Notes under the pieces: model-generated
Seen by the model: the letters and a program-made list of their open reading frames with translations, nothing else
The model's database searches: none
What the model was told of the DNA's origin: nothing
Assembly (NCBI GenBank): GCA_002083405.1
Contig: LVWT01000022.1
Coordinates: 100,678-164,677 of the forward strand
Reading direction: 5' to 3'
DNA from: Nitrospira sp. SG-bin2
Lineage (GTDB): Bacteria > Nitrospirota > Nitrospiria > Nitrospirales > Nitrospiraceae
DNA length: 64,000 nt
Made by a program: the position numbers and the translations under genes
Shown here: positions 41,875-49,782 of the stretch, piece after piece
How the letters are laid out: each line of letters opens with the position of its first letter
Numbering within the stretch: position 1 is the stretch's first letter

Positions 41875-43584
41875 ATGCGATCTATGATCAATCGACAACC
41901 ATTTTTTTTATCCTGTGCAACGAGAGGGGTGCTTGGGCTGGCGCTTATCGGTCTTGCCGGCTGTACGGCCGGAGAGTCCTCCCCTGGAACGGTGACGACC
42001 GGCGGCAGCGCAGCGTTACAGGGGCCTCTGGTGTTTGTGAATAACACAGGCAATGCGAATGCGGGCAGCCGAACTTTGTCAACCATTGCCTTGAGAGGCG
42101 ATTCCGGCAACTCAGTGCTCGGGACAATCGGACCAGTCGTTTTTGGCGATCTCGCGTTGGGCGATATGCAATTCTCATTAGGCGAATGGACGTTTCTTAA
42201 TGTCAGTGGACTAGGTAATCCCAGTGCCACCAGCATGACTCAGGTGGGGACTCAGGTTGCCACGATTGATCCGCTCACTGGGGCGATTCCAGTTCATGAG
42301 ATTAATCTCACAACAGGAACCCGGCCTGTCCATATCTACCGTGACCCAACGGATCAAGAGGTAATGTGGTCAATGAACGATGGGTTGCCAGCTTCAGTTA
42401 CCAACGCTCCAGTTGGGGCGACACCCGGTGATGATCTCGTCAATTGTAATAACCCTGCACGAGTTGATGGTCCTATTGAGGGGGGATCGGTTACGATTCT
42501 CCACAACTCGCATCTTGGGCCTGGTGCGACTCCGCCGACCGTCGAACGAACCGTTTGTGTGCTTGCTGATGGGCATAAGGTGACGGCATTTTCCCAACCG
42601 ACAACGAGCCGACCAACTCTCCCAAGATTGGTGTTTGTTTCCAGTACCACTGCTGGAGAAATTGCTGTGATCGACAATACACCACGTCCAGGGCTGGACC
42701 CGGACTGGCGCCTCGTCAACCGGATTGATCTATGTGATCCGGTAAAGGAAGCGTTGCGTCCTGTGCCGGCGACTTGCAATAACGAATCATCCACGCCGCT
42801 CACCACGGCGTTTACGCCGAACAACTCGAACCCTCACGGTATCAGATTTTCACAGTGGACAGGCATGGTCTACAGCATTCAAGAGAATTACCGGACTATT
42901 GTTGAGATAGACCCCGCGTCATTGGTATCAACTCAGACGGTCGATCTTTCGGGCACAAACTACACAGCCTTTGGCATTTCCCCCAATGGTCGATTTCTGT
43001 TACTTCGCGGGAGTGCGACTGGTTCAGTTGGAACTAGGTTGGGTGTAATCGATTTGGCGACTCCCAATCCTCGTGCCATTACAGACCTCACAATTCCTGA
43101 ATTGGACGGAGCCTCACCTGGAGGTTTCAAGTTTTCACCAGATGGAAGGCGCTTTTATCTCCTAGCGGGCACTGCGTCAACGACGAAGAGAGACCACCTA
43201 TTTGCTTTCGATTCTACGAGCCTGACGGCGAATCCTCCCACACTGACACTGCTCCAGGACATTGGCCTTATTTCGACCGCCACGGGCGACCATTCCTTTG
43301 ATGTGCTGGTGCAACGGCCAACCGGCGCGCCAGTTGGGACTCCTGCAGAAGCAAGACATCTCGTCGTGTCGAATAAGGCCGACAATTCTGTTTCTATCAT
43401 TAATGCGACAGACCATCTGATCAAACAAACGGTTAGAGTGGGAACCAACCCTGGTGCGGTGTTGGTGTATTACCCCGGTGCGGCCGCTGCTGGTAATCAG
43501 GCTACATCGTCGCTGACCGGCGGTCAGCCTTCGGTTCCGGTGAGTCTGCCTGAGAGGCTCGACGATCACGGCATGCCGGAGTAG
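41875..43584 (+). CDS. Lipoprotein with YncE/YVTN-like beta-propeller repeats
   Basis: 569 aa. GGAAGGAA precedes the ATG. Lipobox LIGLAGC (Cys about 30) marks lipid attachment. The body has repeated blade motifs (RLVFVSSTTAGEIAVIDNTP, MVYSIQENYRTIVEIDPAS, KFSPDGRRFYLLAG, HLVVSNKADNSVSIINA then TVRVGTNPGAVLVYY) typical of YVTN surface propellers. No catalytic motif seen. Last gene of the cluster before a strong terminator. A binding or scaffold role in the envelope is likely. Confidence 0.75.
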   Translation: MRSMINRQPFFLSCATRGVLGLALIGLAGCTAGESSPGTVTTGGSAALQGPLVFVNNTGNANAGSRTLSTIALRGDSGNSVLGTIGPVVFGDLALGDMQFSLGEWTFLNVSGLGNPSATSMTQVGTQVATIDPLTGAIPVHEINLTTGTRPVHIYRDPTDQEVMWSMNDGLPASVTNAPVGATPGDDLVNCNNPARVDGPIEGGSVTILHNSHLGPGATPPTVERTVCVLADGHKVTAFSQPTTSRPTLPRLVFVSSTTAGEIAVIDNTPRPGLDPDWRLVNRIDLCDPVKEALRPVPATCNNESSTPLTTAFTPNNSNPHGIRFSQWTGMVYSIQENYRTIVEIDPASLVSTQTVDLSGTNYTAFGISPNGRFLLLRGSATGSVGTRLGVIDLATPNPRAITDLTIPELDGASPGGFKFSPDGRRFYLLAGTASTTKRDHLFAFDSTSLTANPPTLTLLQDIGLISTATGDHSFDVLVQRPTGAPVGTPAEARHLVVSNKADNSVSIINATDHLIKQTVRVGTNPGAVLVYYPGAAAAGNQATSSLTGGQPSVPVSLPERLDDHGMPE

Positions 43585-43620
43585 TGCCGCGCTTGATGCC
43601 TTGTGTGTATTCTGGGCCAA

Positions 43621-43644
43621 AGGGGGCAGGAAAGCCTGCCCCCT
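43621..43644 (+). terminator. Rho-independent terminator after the lipoprotein gene
   Basis: AGGGGGCAGG / CCTGCCCCCT, a 10-base perfect GC-rich stem with AAAG loop, then TCCTTCC, 36 bases past the stop codon. The strongest terminator-like hairpin in the window; it closes the 37.6-43.6 kb gene cluster. Confidence 0.75.
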
Positions 43645-43819
43645 TCCTTCCCCTGGCTGTAACGAATTTTGTACCATGAAGAGAACGATTGAAGATGGTG
43701 TGGGCGGTGGTCCTTCTGCTAGACTCCCGGAGACATAAGGCATAGAGAGAACCGATCCGAAGCCGACCCATGATGCACTCGGTCATCACTAACGCCCGCC
43801 AATGTAACAAGGTCCAGTG

Positions 43820-45496
43820 ATGAATCGTGTGCTCTTATACCCAAGAACCCTTCTACATCTCCGTCCGCTACAGCTGCTTGCCCTGATTCGGACTCGATTG
43901 TTTCCAGCTGCAACGAAGATTGGACCGATTCGTGGTGTGAGTCTGAGGCCGGGCGTCGGACTCAACCCGTGCCTTCCGCCTTCCCGCCCTGCCGGGCGGG
44001 ATCGTTCATTCTGTTTCCTCAATCAGGAAAAAAGCTTTCCCGGCGATGGCGTCGATTGGGCCTGTCAGGATATGCCGCGGCAGTGGCGGCGTGCCTTGCA
44101 TGGATTCGGCTATCTGTTCGATCCGGACCGATCGCACACGGTGAAGGTCCAGCTGATTTCGGAGTGGATTGCGAAGAATCCTTTGGGCAAGGGTGACGGG
44201 TGGGAGCCGTCTGTCTTGTCCGTGCGTATCGTCAGCTGGATCAAGTTCTTCCTGAGGCATGACAAAGTTGTGCAGGATTTATGGAGGCACAGCCTCTATG
44301 CGCAGGCGGCATGGCTTGAGCAGAATATCGAGCGGCACATTCTGGCGAATCACTATCTCAAGAATGCCGTGGCTCTTTTTTTTGCCGGAATGTATTTCGA
44401 AGGGGAGAATGCCGACCGGTGGCTCAAGCAGGGTTGGAAAATGCTCTTGGGAGAATCGAAAGAACAGTTTCTCGCGGACGGCGGTCATTATGAACGAAGT
44501 CCCATGTACCATTCGATCTGTGTGTGCGACTATCTGGATGTCTTGAATCTCCTCCAGAGTTCACGACCGGTGCTTGAAGGTGAGGAGATTGCGCATCTTC
44601 GGCGAACCGTGGCATCCAGCCTCGATTTTCTTCATGGCATGGTGTTCCCGGACCAGGACATCCCACTGTTTAACGACGCTGTTTTCGGGGTGGCGCCGTC
44701 TCCTTTGCAACTCTTCAATTACGCGCACCGAGTGATGGGTTATCACACTCCTGTCGTGCCCACGGGACAGACCCTGTCTGAGTGGCCGGGGAGCGGGTAT
44801 TACGTCTGCCGCAACGGGGAGGACATGATCATTATCGACTGTGGCGCCATCGGCCCCGACTATCAACCCGGTCATGCTCATTGCGATACCCTTAGCTTTG
44901 AATTGGTCATCGGCGGGCGACGCGTCATTGTCGACAGCGGTGTCTTTGACTATCAACTGAGCGAGGAGCGAGCCTATGCTCGAAGCACACGCGCGCATAA
45001 CACGGTTGTTGTCGATGGGAAAGAACAGTCGGAAATGTGGGAGGTGTTTCGCGTGGCGCGCCGGGCGAAGCCGCTCTCGGCGATCTTCAAGAAGCAGTCG
45101 GATGGTACGGTGCTATTCGAGGGAGCCCACAACGGGTATGCGAAATTGAGAGGCAAGCCGATCCATAAGAGACACATCGTCTATGATGGGCAAGGCAGCT
45201 GGGTCATCAAAGATACGCTGCAGGGCAGCGGGATGCATCGCATGGACAGTTACCTTCATATCCATCCAGACTTCCATATCATCCGGATGGGGGCCTGTAT
45301 TGCGATCAAGGCTCAGAGCGGCCATACCATTGCGATGGTCGATGTATTAGGGCCGGCCGATACGAGGTTGGAACAGGGGTGGTATTTTCCGGAGTTCGGC
45401 GTGAAACATGAAAATAATGTGATTGTATTTTCCTGTTCGCAGGAAGCTCCGTTCGGCCTGAGTTATCGGATCAGGAAGATGCCGGGTCAGCAGTAG
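43820..45496 (+). CDS. Heparinase II/III family protein
   Basis: 558 aa from the ATG at 43820. The N-terminal (about 90-310) alpha-helical toroid has the heparinase_II_N pattern (WEPSVLSVRIVSWIKFF, HILANHYLKNAVALFFAGMYF, FLADGGHYERSPMYHSICVCDYLDVLNLL). The C-terminal beta-sandwich holds GPDYQPGHAHCDTLSFELVIGGRRVIVDSGVFDY and the Arg-Ser-Thr-x-Ala-His-Asn-Thr segment. The Asn/His/Tyr set of polysaccharide lyases is plausible in NHYLKNA, HYERSPMYH and GHAHCD. No signal peptide. In other genomes such proteins sit in exopolysaccharide clusters; none is visible here. Confidence 0.85.
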   Translation: MNRVLLYPRTLLHLRPLQLLALIRTRLFPAATKIGPIRGVSLRPGVGLNPCLPPSRPAGRDRSFCFLNQEKSFPGDGVDWACQDMPRQWRRALHGFGYLFDPDRSHTVKVQLISEWIAKNPLGKGDGWEPSVLSVRIVSWIKFFLRHDKVVQDLWRHSLYAQAAWLEQNIERHILANHYLKNAVALFFAGMYFEGENADRWLKQGWKMLLGESKEQFLADGGHYERSPMYHSICVCDYLDVLNLLQSSRPVLEGEEIAHLRRTVASSLDFLHGMVFPDQDIPLFNDAVFGVAPSPLQLFNYAHRVMGYHTPVVPTGQTLSEWPGSGYYVCRNGEDMIIIDCGAIGPDYQPGHAHCDTLSFELVIGGRRVIVDSGVFDYQLSEERAYARSTRAHNTVVVDGKEQSEMWEVFRVARRAKPLSAIFKKQSDGTVLFEGAHNGYAKLRGKPIHKRHIVYDGQGSWVIKDTLQGSGMHRMDSYLHIHPDFHIIRMGACIAIKAQSGHTIAMVDVLGPADTRLEQGWYFPEFGVKHENNVIVFSCSQEAPFGLSYRIRKMPGQQ

Positions 45497-45520
45497 AAAA
45501 CGGGGAGAGAGGCCGCTTCC

Positions 45521-45916
45521 TCATTGCGGATGGTGAGCCAGATACGCCCGCCAGCCGCCGTACTTGGTGATCTCCCGGTGCCCCTCGACGAGCGCCGGTT
45601 CACCCAACACACCCAAGACAATACTTCCGTCTTCCAGCCGCACCTTGCCGATGCACAGACCGGGTGGTTCGTTCAGTAAGATTCCCGCCAGTCCGGCAGG
45701 GGGAACAGACCAGACTTCGACTGCGACCTTGACCCCGGTCCCATCCGTCACACGCAGCATCGCAGGGTGGTCGTCGTTAATCGTCCAGAGCCGATACGCC
45801 GCTTCAGTCTTCGTCTCCCGGACAAACGTGGCCTTGGCTGCCACCATGTTGGGGTTGAGCTTGAGCCCCCGCATCAGCGTACCATTGACCGCCAGCAGCA
45901 CATCGCTCTGGCTCAT
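45521..45916 (-). CDS. Stand-alone allophanate-hydrolase C-terminal domain protein
   Basis: 131 aa. The whole protein matches the C-terminal domain (AH_C) of allophanate hydrolase/AtzF: LAVNGTLMRGLKLNPNMV at the start, then RETKTEAAYRLWTIND, GVKVAVEVWSVPPAGLAGIL, LCIGKVRLEDGSIVLGVLGE and ITKYGGWRAYLA. In full-length enzymes this domain handles N-carboxycarbamate after the amidase step. Here the amidase half is absent and no amidase signature lies nearby. Its start overlaps the stop of the upstream hydrolase by four bases (ATGA), so it is the last gene of the ureide operon. It sometimes carries the label gamma-glutamylcyclotransferase-like. Confidence 0.8.
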   Translation of the reverse strand: MSQSDVLLAVNGTLMRGLKLNPNMVAAKATFVRETKTEAAYRLWTINDDHPAMLRVTDGTGVKVAVEVWSVPPAGLAGILLNEPPGLCIGKVRLEDGSIVLGVLGEPALVEGHREITKYGGWRAYLAHHPQ

Positions 45917-46611
45917 GCGGCACCCCCGGCGTAGGCTTGCCGGAGAGACGCGATGAGACGATCCGCAGTGGTCACCCAGCCGACAATTCCCCCCTGCGAT
46001 TGGATCATGCGGACCGTCGCCTGTTTGAAATCGGGGAAATAGCTTTCGGTTCCGTCTTCAACTAAGAGACATTCGTATCCGCGGTCGTTGGCTTCTCTCA
46101 TGCTGGTTTGGACACAGACCTCGGTGGTGACGCCGGTGAAGACGAGATGGGTGATCCCAAGGGCTTTCAGGCGCTCTTGAAGATTGGTGGCGTAGAATGC
46201 CCCCTTGCCCGGCTTATCAATGACGAGTTCGCCGGCTTCGGGGCGCAATTGTGGAATGATGTCGTTTCCCGGTTCTCCCAATACGAGAATCCGTCCCATC
46301 GGGCCGGGATCCCCGATGCGCAATGTCGAGTCTCCGCGCAGCTTCTTGGCCGGCGGGCAATCCGACAAGTCGGGGCGGTGCCCCTCCCTGGTATGAATCA
46401 CCGGCAGACTCAATTCGCGGAAGGTCTTGAGGAGTGCGGCCACGGTCGGCACGATCTGTTGCAGGTGTTCGACTCGGTTGCCCAGCGCTGCGCCGAACCC
46501 GCCTGGCTCGATGAAATCGCGCTGCATGTCGATGATCACCAGCGCCACTCGTGCGCCAGAGCCGCGCGGCGGCAGGGAATAGGGATAGGGAGAAGCCGGA
46601 ACTGTGCTCAT
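45913..46611 (-). CDS. Isochorismatase-fold cysteine amidohydrolase (biuret/triuret hydrolase-like, paralogue 1)
   Basis: 232 aa. Catalytic triad of the family: D28 (VIIDMQRDF), K133 (VIDKPGKGAF) and C166 (GVTTEVCVQTSM), plus the REANDRGYECLL block. Clear paralogue of the protein at 48128-48808, sharing HTREGHRPDLSD, IGDPGP, GEPG and MREANDRG, but with a different N-terminal loop (FIEPGGFGAALG) and a changed C-terminal pocket (DGTESYFPDF). Probably hydrolyses a terminal amide of a ureide and releases ammonia. It overlaps its neighbours by four bases on each side, so it is tightly coupled in the operon. The exact substrate is open. Confidence 0.82.
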   Translation of the reverse strand: MSTVPASPYPYSLPPRGSGARVALVIIDMQRDFIEPGGFGAALGNRVEHLQQIVPTVAALLKTFRELSLPVIHTREGHRPDLSDCPPAKKLRGDSTLRIGDPGPMGRILVLGEPGNDIIPQLRPEAGELVIDKPGKGAFYATNLQERLKALGITHLVFTGVTTEVCVQTSMREANDRGYECLLVEDGTESYFPDFKQATVRMIQSQGGIVGWVTTADRLIASLRQAYAGGAA

Positions 46612-48131
46612 GTGCCGTGTCCTGTCATGTGCCGTCCGATCAGCGCGAGATCGGCGCCGGACGACGTGGTTTCATAGACCAGCTGACCGTTGAACATGAC
46701 GACCACACGGTCGGCCAGTTCCAGGATCTCATCGAGATCTTCGCTGACTAAGAGGACTGCTGTGCCCCGGTTGCGCGCAGCGACGATCTGCAGCCGAATT
46801 TCTTCCGTCGCCAGAAAGTCCAATCCAAAACAGGGATTGGCCACGACCAGGATTTTCACTTCCGCCGAGAGTTCACGGGCCAGGACTGCTCGCTGGACAT
46901 TGCCTCCCGAGAGAGACTGGATCGGTGTGTCGGGATAGGGCGGTTTGATGTTGTAGCGTTCGATCAGGCCGTACGCGCTCCGGCGTAGCGCAGGGCGGTT
47001 CATGAGCCAGCCGCCCACGGCGTGCGGTTCCATATCGAAGTTGCGGAATGCCAGATTCTCCGCCACACTCATGCGCCCGACACAGGTATTCTGCAGAGGC
47101 TCCTCCGGGAGGCAGAACATCTTATGCCGCATGATGTTGTCACGGGTCGGCTGGTAGAGTTCATCATGCACGTGGATGGTGCCGGCCGTGGCCGGCCGTT
47201 GGCCGGCCAGCACTTCCACTAACTCGCGCTGCCCGTTTCCTGAGACGCCGGCGACCCCGACGATCTCACCTTCATGAATCGTCAAATGGACGCCCCGGAC
47301 GACTTCGACGCCGATGTCGTCATTGACGCGAATGTCACGCAAGAGCAGCTTCGGCGTCTTGGTCGAATTCTCGATCCGCTGCTTTGGCTTGGCCGTGATC
47401 TCGGACCCCACCATCATTTCCGCCATCTGGGAAATCTTCATCTCCGAGACCTTGCCGGAGCCGGCAAATTGTCCTTTCCGGAGCACGGTCACTTCGTCCG
47501 CGAACGCCGCCACCTCGCGAAGTTTGTGGGTGATGATCAACACGCTCAATTGCTGTGCCAGGGTCATGGCGCGGAGATGTCCCAGGACTTCGTCCGCCTC
47601 GTGCGGCGTCAGGACGGACGTCGGTTCGTCTAAAATGAGGATGCGGTTGCGCAGCGCCAGCTGCTTGAGGATTTCGACTTTCTGCTTTTCCCCTGCGGCA
47701 AGGGAACTGACGAGGGCGGTGAGCGGAACTTGGAACGGCATCTGCGCCATGAACTGCGTCAGCTGATCCTGTTCCTCTTTCCAGTTGATGACGGGATTGA
47801 GGCGGGCTTTCGAGATCACCAGATTTTCAAGCACTGTCATGTTGGGAATGAGTGTGAACTGCTGATAGACCATTCCGATCCCGAACGTCTGCGCGTCGCG
47901 CGGGCTGCGAATCGTGACCTGTTGCCGGTCCAGGAGAATCTCTCCCCCATCCGGGCGGTAATAGCCCATGATGCATTTCACCAGAGTGCTCTTGCCGGCG
48001 CCGTTCTCGCCAAGCAGGGCATGAAACCGGCCGGATCGGAGATGGAGATGGACATCCTTCAGGGCGGTAAGCGGCCCGAACCGTTTGGTGATACCGCGCG
48101 CCTCCAGATCCGGAGGAACCGGATTCGTCAT
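46608..48131 (-). CDS. BMP-family ABC importer, double ATPase subunit
   Basis: 507 aa from the ATG at 48131, which overlaps the preceding hydrolase stop; the longer frame upstream is that gene read out of frame. Two fused nucleotide-binding domains, as in RbsA/YufO. The first has Walker A GENGAGKST, a Q-loop in MVYQQFTLIPNM, signature LAAGEKQKVEIL and Walker B ILILDEPTSVL. The second has degenerate Walker A GVSGNGQRE, signature LSGGNVQRAVLARELS, and a Walker B in which the usual Asp-Glu is Ala-Asn (ILVVANPCFGLD). Drives import with the two permeases and binding protein encoded upstream. Confidence 0.92.
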   Translation of the reverse strand: MTNPVPPDLEARGITKRFGPLTALKDVHLHLRSGRFHALLGENGAGKSTLVKCIMGYYRPDGGEILLDRQQVTIRSPRDAQTFGIGMVYQQFTLIPNMTVLENLVISKARLNPVINWKEEQDQLTQFMAQMPFQVPLTALVSSLAAGEKQKVEILKQLALRNRILILDEPTSVLTPHEADEVLGHLRAMTLAQQLSVLIITHKLREVAAFADEVTVLRKGQFAGSGKVSEMKISQMAEMMVGSEITAKPKQRIENSTKTPKLLLRDIRVNDDIGVEVVRGVHLTIHEGEIVGVAGVSGNGQRELVEVLAGQRPATAGTIHVHDELYQPTRDNIMRHKMFCLPEEPLQNTCVGRMSVAENLAFRNFDMEPHAVGGWLMNRPALRRSAYGLIERYNIKPPYPDTPIQSLSGGNVQRAVLARELSAEVKILVVANPCFGLDFLATEEIRLQIVAARNRGTAVLLVSEDLDEILELADRVVVMFNGQLVYETTSSGADLALIGRHMTGHGT

Positions 48132-48808
48132 GACAGTGCCTCGATGAGGGCATCCGATTTCGCCACGGCACCGAACACGCCGCCCTGCATCTTGATCATC
48201 TTCAGGGCTGCCTGGTGGTTTCCGTAATCGGTCGCCCCGCAACAGTCTTCCAGCAACAGACATTCGAAGCCCCGGTCATTGGCCTCGCGCATGGTCGTGT
48301 GGACGCACACATCGGTCGTAATGCCCGCCAAGAGGATATTGGCGATGCCGCGCAGCCGTAACAGCATTTCCAAATCGGTCGCCCAGAACGACCCTTTGCC
48401 GGGCTTGTCGATGACGGGTTCGCCGGCTTTCGGAGCGAGTTCTGGGATGATCTCCCACCCCGGTTCTCCTCGCACGAGGATTTTCCCGCAGGGGCCGGGA
48501 TCGCCGATGCCGGCGCCGATACGGCGGCTGCGCCAACGTTTGTTCTCGGGCAGGTCCGACAAGTCGGGCCGGTGTCCCTCTCTGGTGTGGATGACGTGCA
48601 TGCCGATGGTCCTGGCTTTCGACAAGACTTTCAGGATGTGTGCGATCGGGGCGCGGGTGAGGGAAATGTCGTAGCCCATCTTGTCGACATAGCCACCTTT
48701 GCCGCAGAAATCGGTCTGCATGTCGATGATGAGAAAGGCGGTATTCTCCGGCCTGAGATCGCCGTTGAATGGGTAGGGATAGGGATCGGCTTTGACATAT
48801 GTGCTCAT
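48128..48808 (-). CDS. biuH: Biuret hydrolase-like cysteine amidohydrolase (paralogue 2)
   Basis: 226 aa isochorismatase-fold enzyme. Catalytic residues D29 (LIIDMQTDF), K135 (VIDKPGKGSF) and C168 (GITTDVCVHTTM). From memory, Rhizobium leguminosarum BiuH uses D36, K142 and C175, so all three are offset by exactly seven. The surrounding blocks (DPYPYPFNGDLRPENTA, GGYVDKMGYDISL, LLEDCCGATDYGNH, KMQGGVFG) also match my memory of BiuH. Predicted reaction: biuret + water to allophanate + ammonia. Triuret hydrolase TrtA and ureidoacrylate amidohydrolase RutB are relatives and remain alternatives. It lies between transporter genes. Confidence 0.8.
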   Translation of the reverse strand: MSTYVKADPYPYPFNGDLRPENTAFLIIDMQTDFCGKGGYVDKMGYDISLTRAPIAHILKVLSKARTIGMHVIHTREGHRPDLSDLPENKRWRSRRIGAGIGDPGPCGKILVRGEPGWEIIPELAPKAGEPVIDKPGKGSFWATDLEMLLRLRGIANILLAGITTDVCVHTTMREANDRGFECLLLEDCCGATDYGNHQAALKMIKMQGGVFGAVAKSDALIEALS

Positions 48809-48864
48809 AAGTCACCTCTCAAGAGTCTGTGAATTTATGGTTGTCATCGGTCATGTGCCATGCG

Positions 48865-49782
48865 CTACCGGGTCACCGTGAGTTCATGCGGCACTCCTGT
48901 GAGACTGCGCCGTGGAGAACAGGTAACGATCATCACCGCCAACGTCATGATGTACGGGATTGCATTGAAGATATAATATCCGCCTGTGATACCCACGGAC
49001 TGCAGGGAAGGGCCCAAGGCCGCCGCCCCTCCCCACAGGAGGGAGACCCAGAGGCAGCCGACCGGCTTCCAGCGGGCAAAGATGACCAGCGCCACCGCCA
49101 TCAACCCTTGGCCGCTCGAAAGGCCTTCGCTCCAATTGAACGGGTAGTAGAGCGAGAGATACGACCCGCCTACTCCAGCGAGAAATCCTCCCAGGGCGGT
49201 GCTCATGATCCTGATGCGATCGACCGGTAATCCGAGGGCGCGCGCCGCATCCGCGCTCTCGCCGACGACCCGTACTTTGAGCCCCCAGGCCGTGTGCTTC
49301 AACATCCACCCCAGTGCGACCGCCACGACGATTCCTAACAGGAACAGCGCGTTGATCTGCAGGGCTGCGGTCAGTTGCGGCACATCGCTCCAGCCTCCGA
49401 GATCGATGGAGGGGAGTCGAGGAGCGGACGGTTGGATGTAGGGTTTCCCCAGAAAAAAGGCCAGCCCGGTGCCGAACAGCATCATCGCTATGCCCACGGC
49501 GATGTCGTTGACGCGCCGGAAACTGCACAGCCAGCTGTGCAGCGCGCCGAGCACCATGCCGGCCAGCCCGGCGCATAGAACTCCCAGCCATGGAGATCCG
49601 CTGCGCAGTGCGACGGCATAGCCCGTCATCGCGCCCATGACCAGCGTGCCTTCAAGGCCCAGATTGATGCGGCCGCTTTTTTCTGTCAGGCATTCACCCA
49701 GCGAGACAAAGAGAAAGGGCGTGCCGATACGAATTGCTCCTCCGAGCACCGCGATGAGGACGCCCCACCAACCGACTTCCAT
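48865..49782 (-). CDS. BMP-family ABC importer permease (YufQ-like)
   Basis: 305 aa, about nine hydrophobic segments. Family landmarks: TPFLFVSLGECLTEKSGRINLGLEGTLVMGAMTGY near the N-terminus, VNDIAVGIAMMLFGTGLAFFLGKPY, and ALGLPVDRIRIMSTALGGFLAGVGGSYLSL. Its start overlaps the stop of the partner permease gene (TAATG). In characterised relatives these permeases import nucleosides; here gene context points to a ureide. Confidence 0.92.
   Translation of the reverse strand: MEVGWWGVLIAVLGGAIRIGTPFLFVSLGECLTEKSGRINLGLEGTLVMGAMTGYAVALRSGSPWLGVLCAGLAGMVLGALHSWLCSFRRVNDIAVGIAMMLFGTGLAFFLGKPYIQPSAPRLPSIDLGGWSDVPQLTAALQINALFLLGIVVAVALGWMLKHTAWGLKVRVVGESADAARALGLPVDRIRIMSTALGGFLAGVGGSYLSLYYPFNWSEGLSSGQGLMAVALVIFARWKPVGCLWVSLLWGGAAALGPSLQSVGITGGYYIFNAIPYIMTLAVMIVTCSPRRSLTGVPHELTVTR

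Noticed and set aside
45913..46611. True isochorismatase (siderophore synthesis)
   Set aside because: No siderophore genes nearby; paralogue and neighbours point to ureide hydrolysis, and the REGHRPDLSD/MREANDRG blocks fit the BiuH/TrtA-type group.
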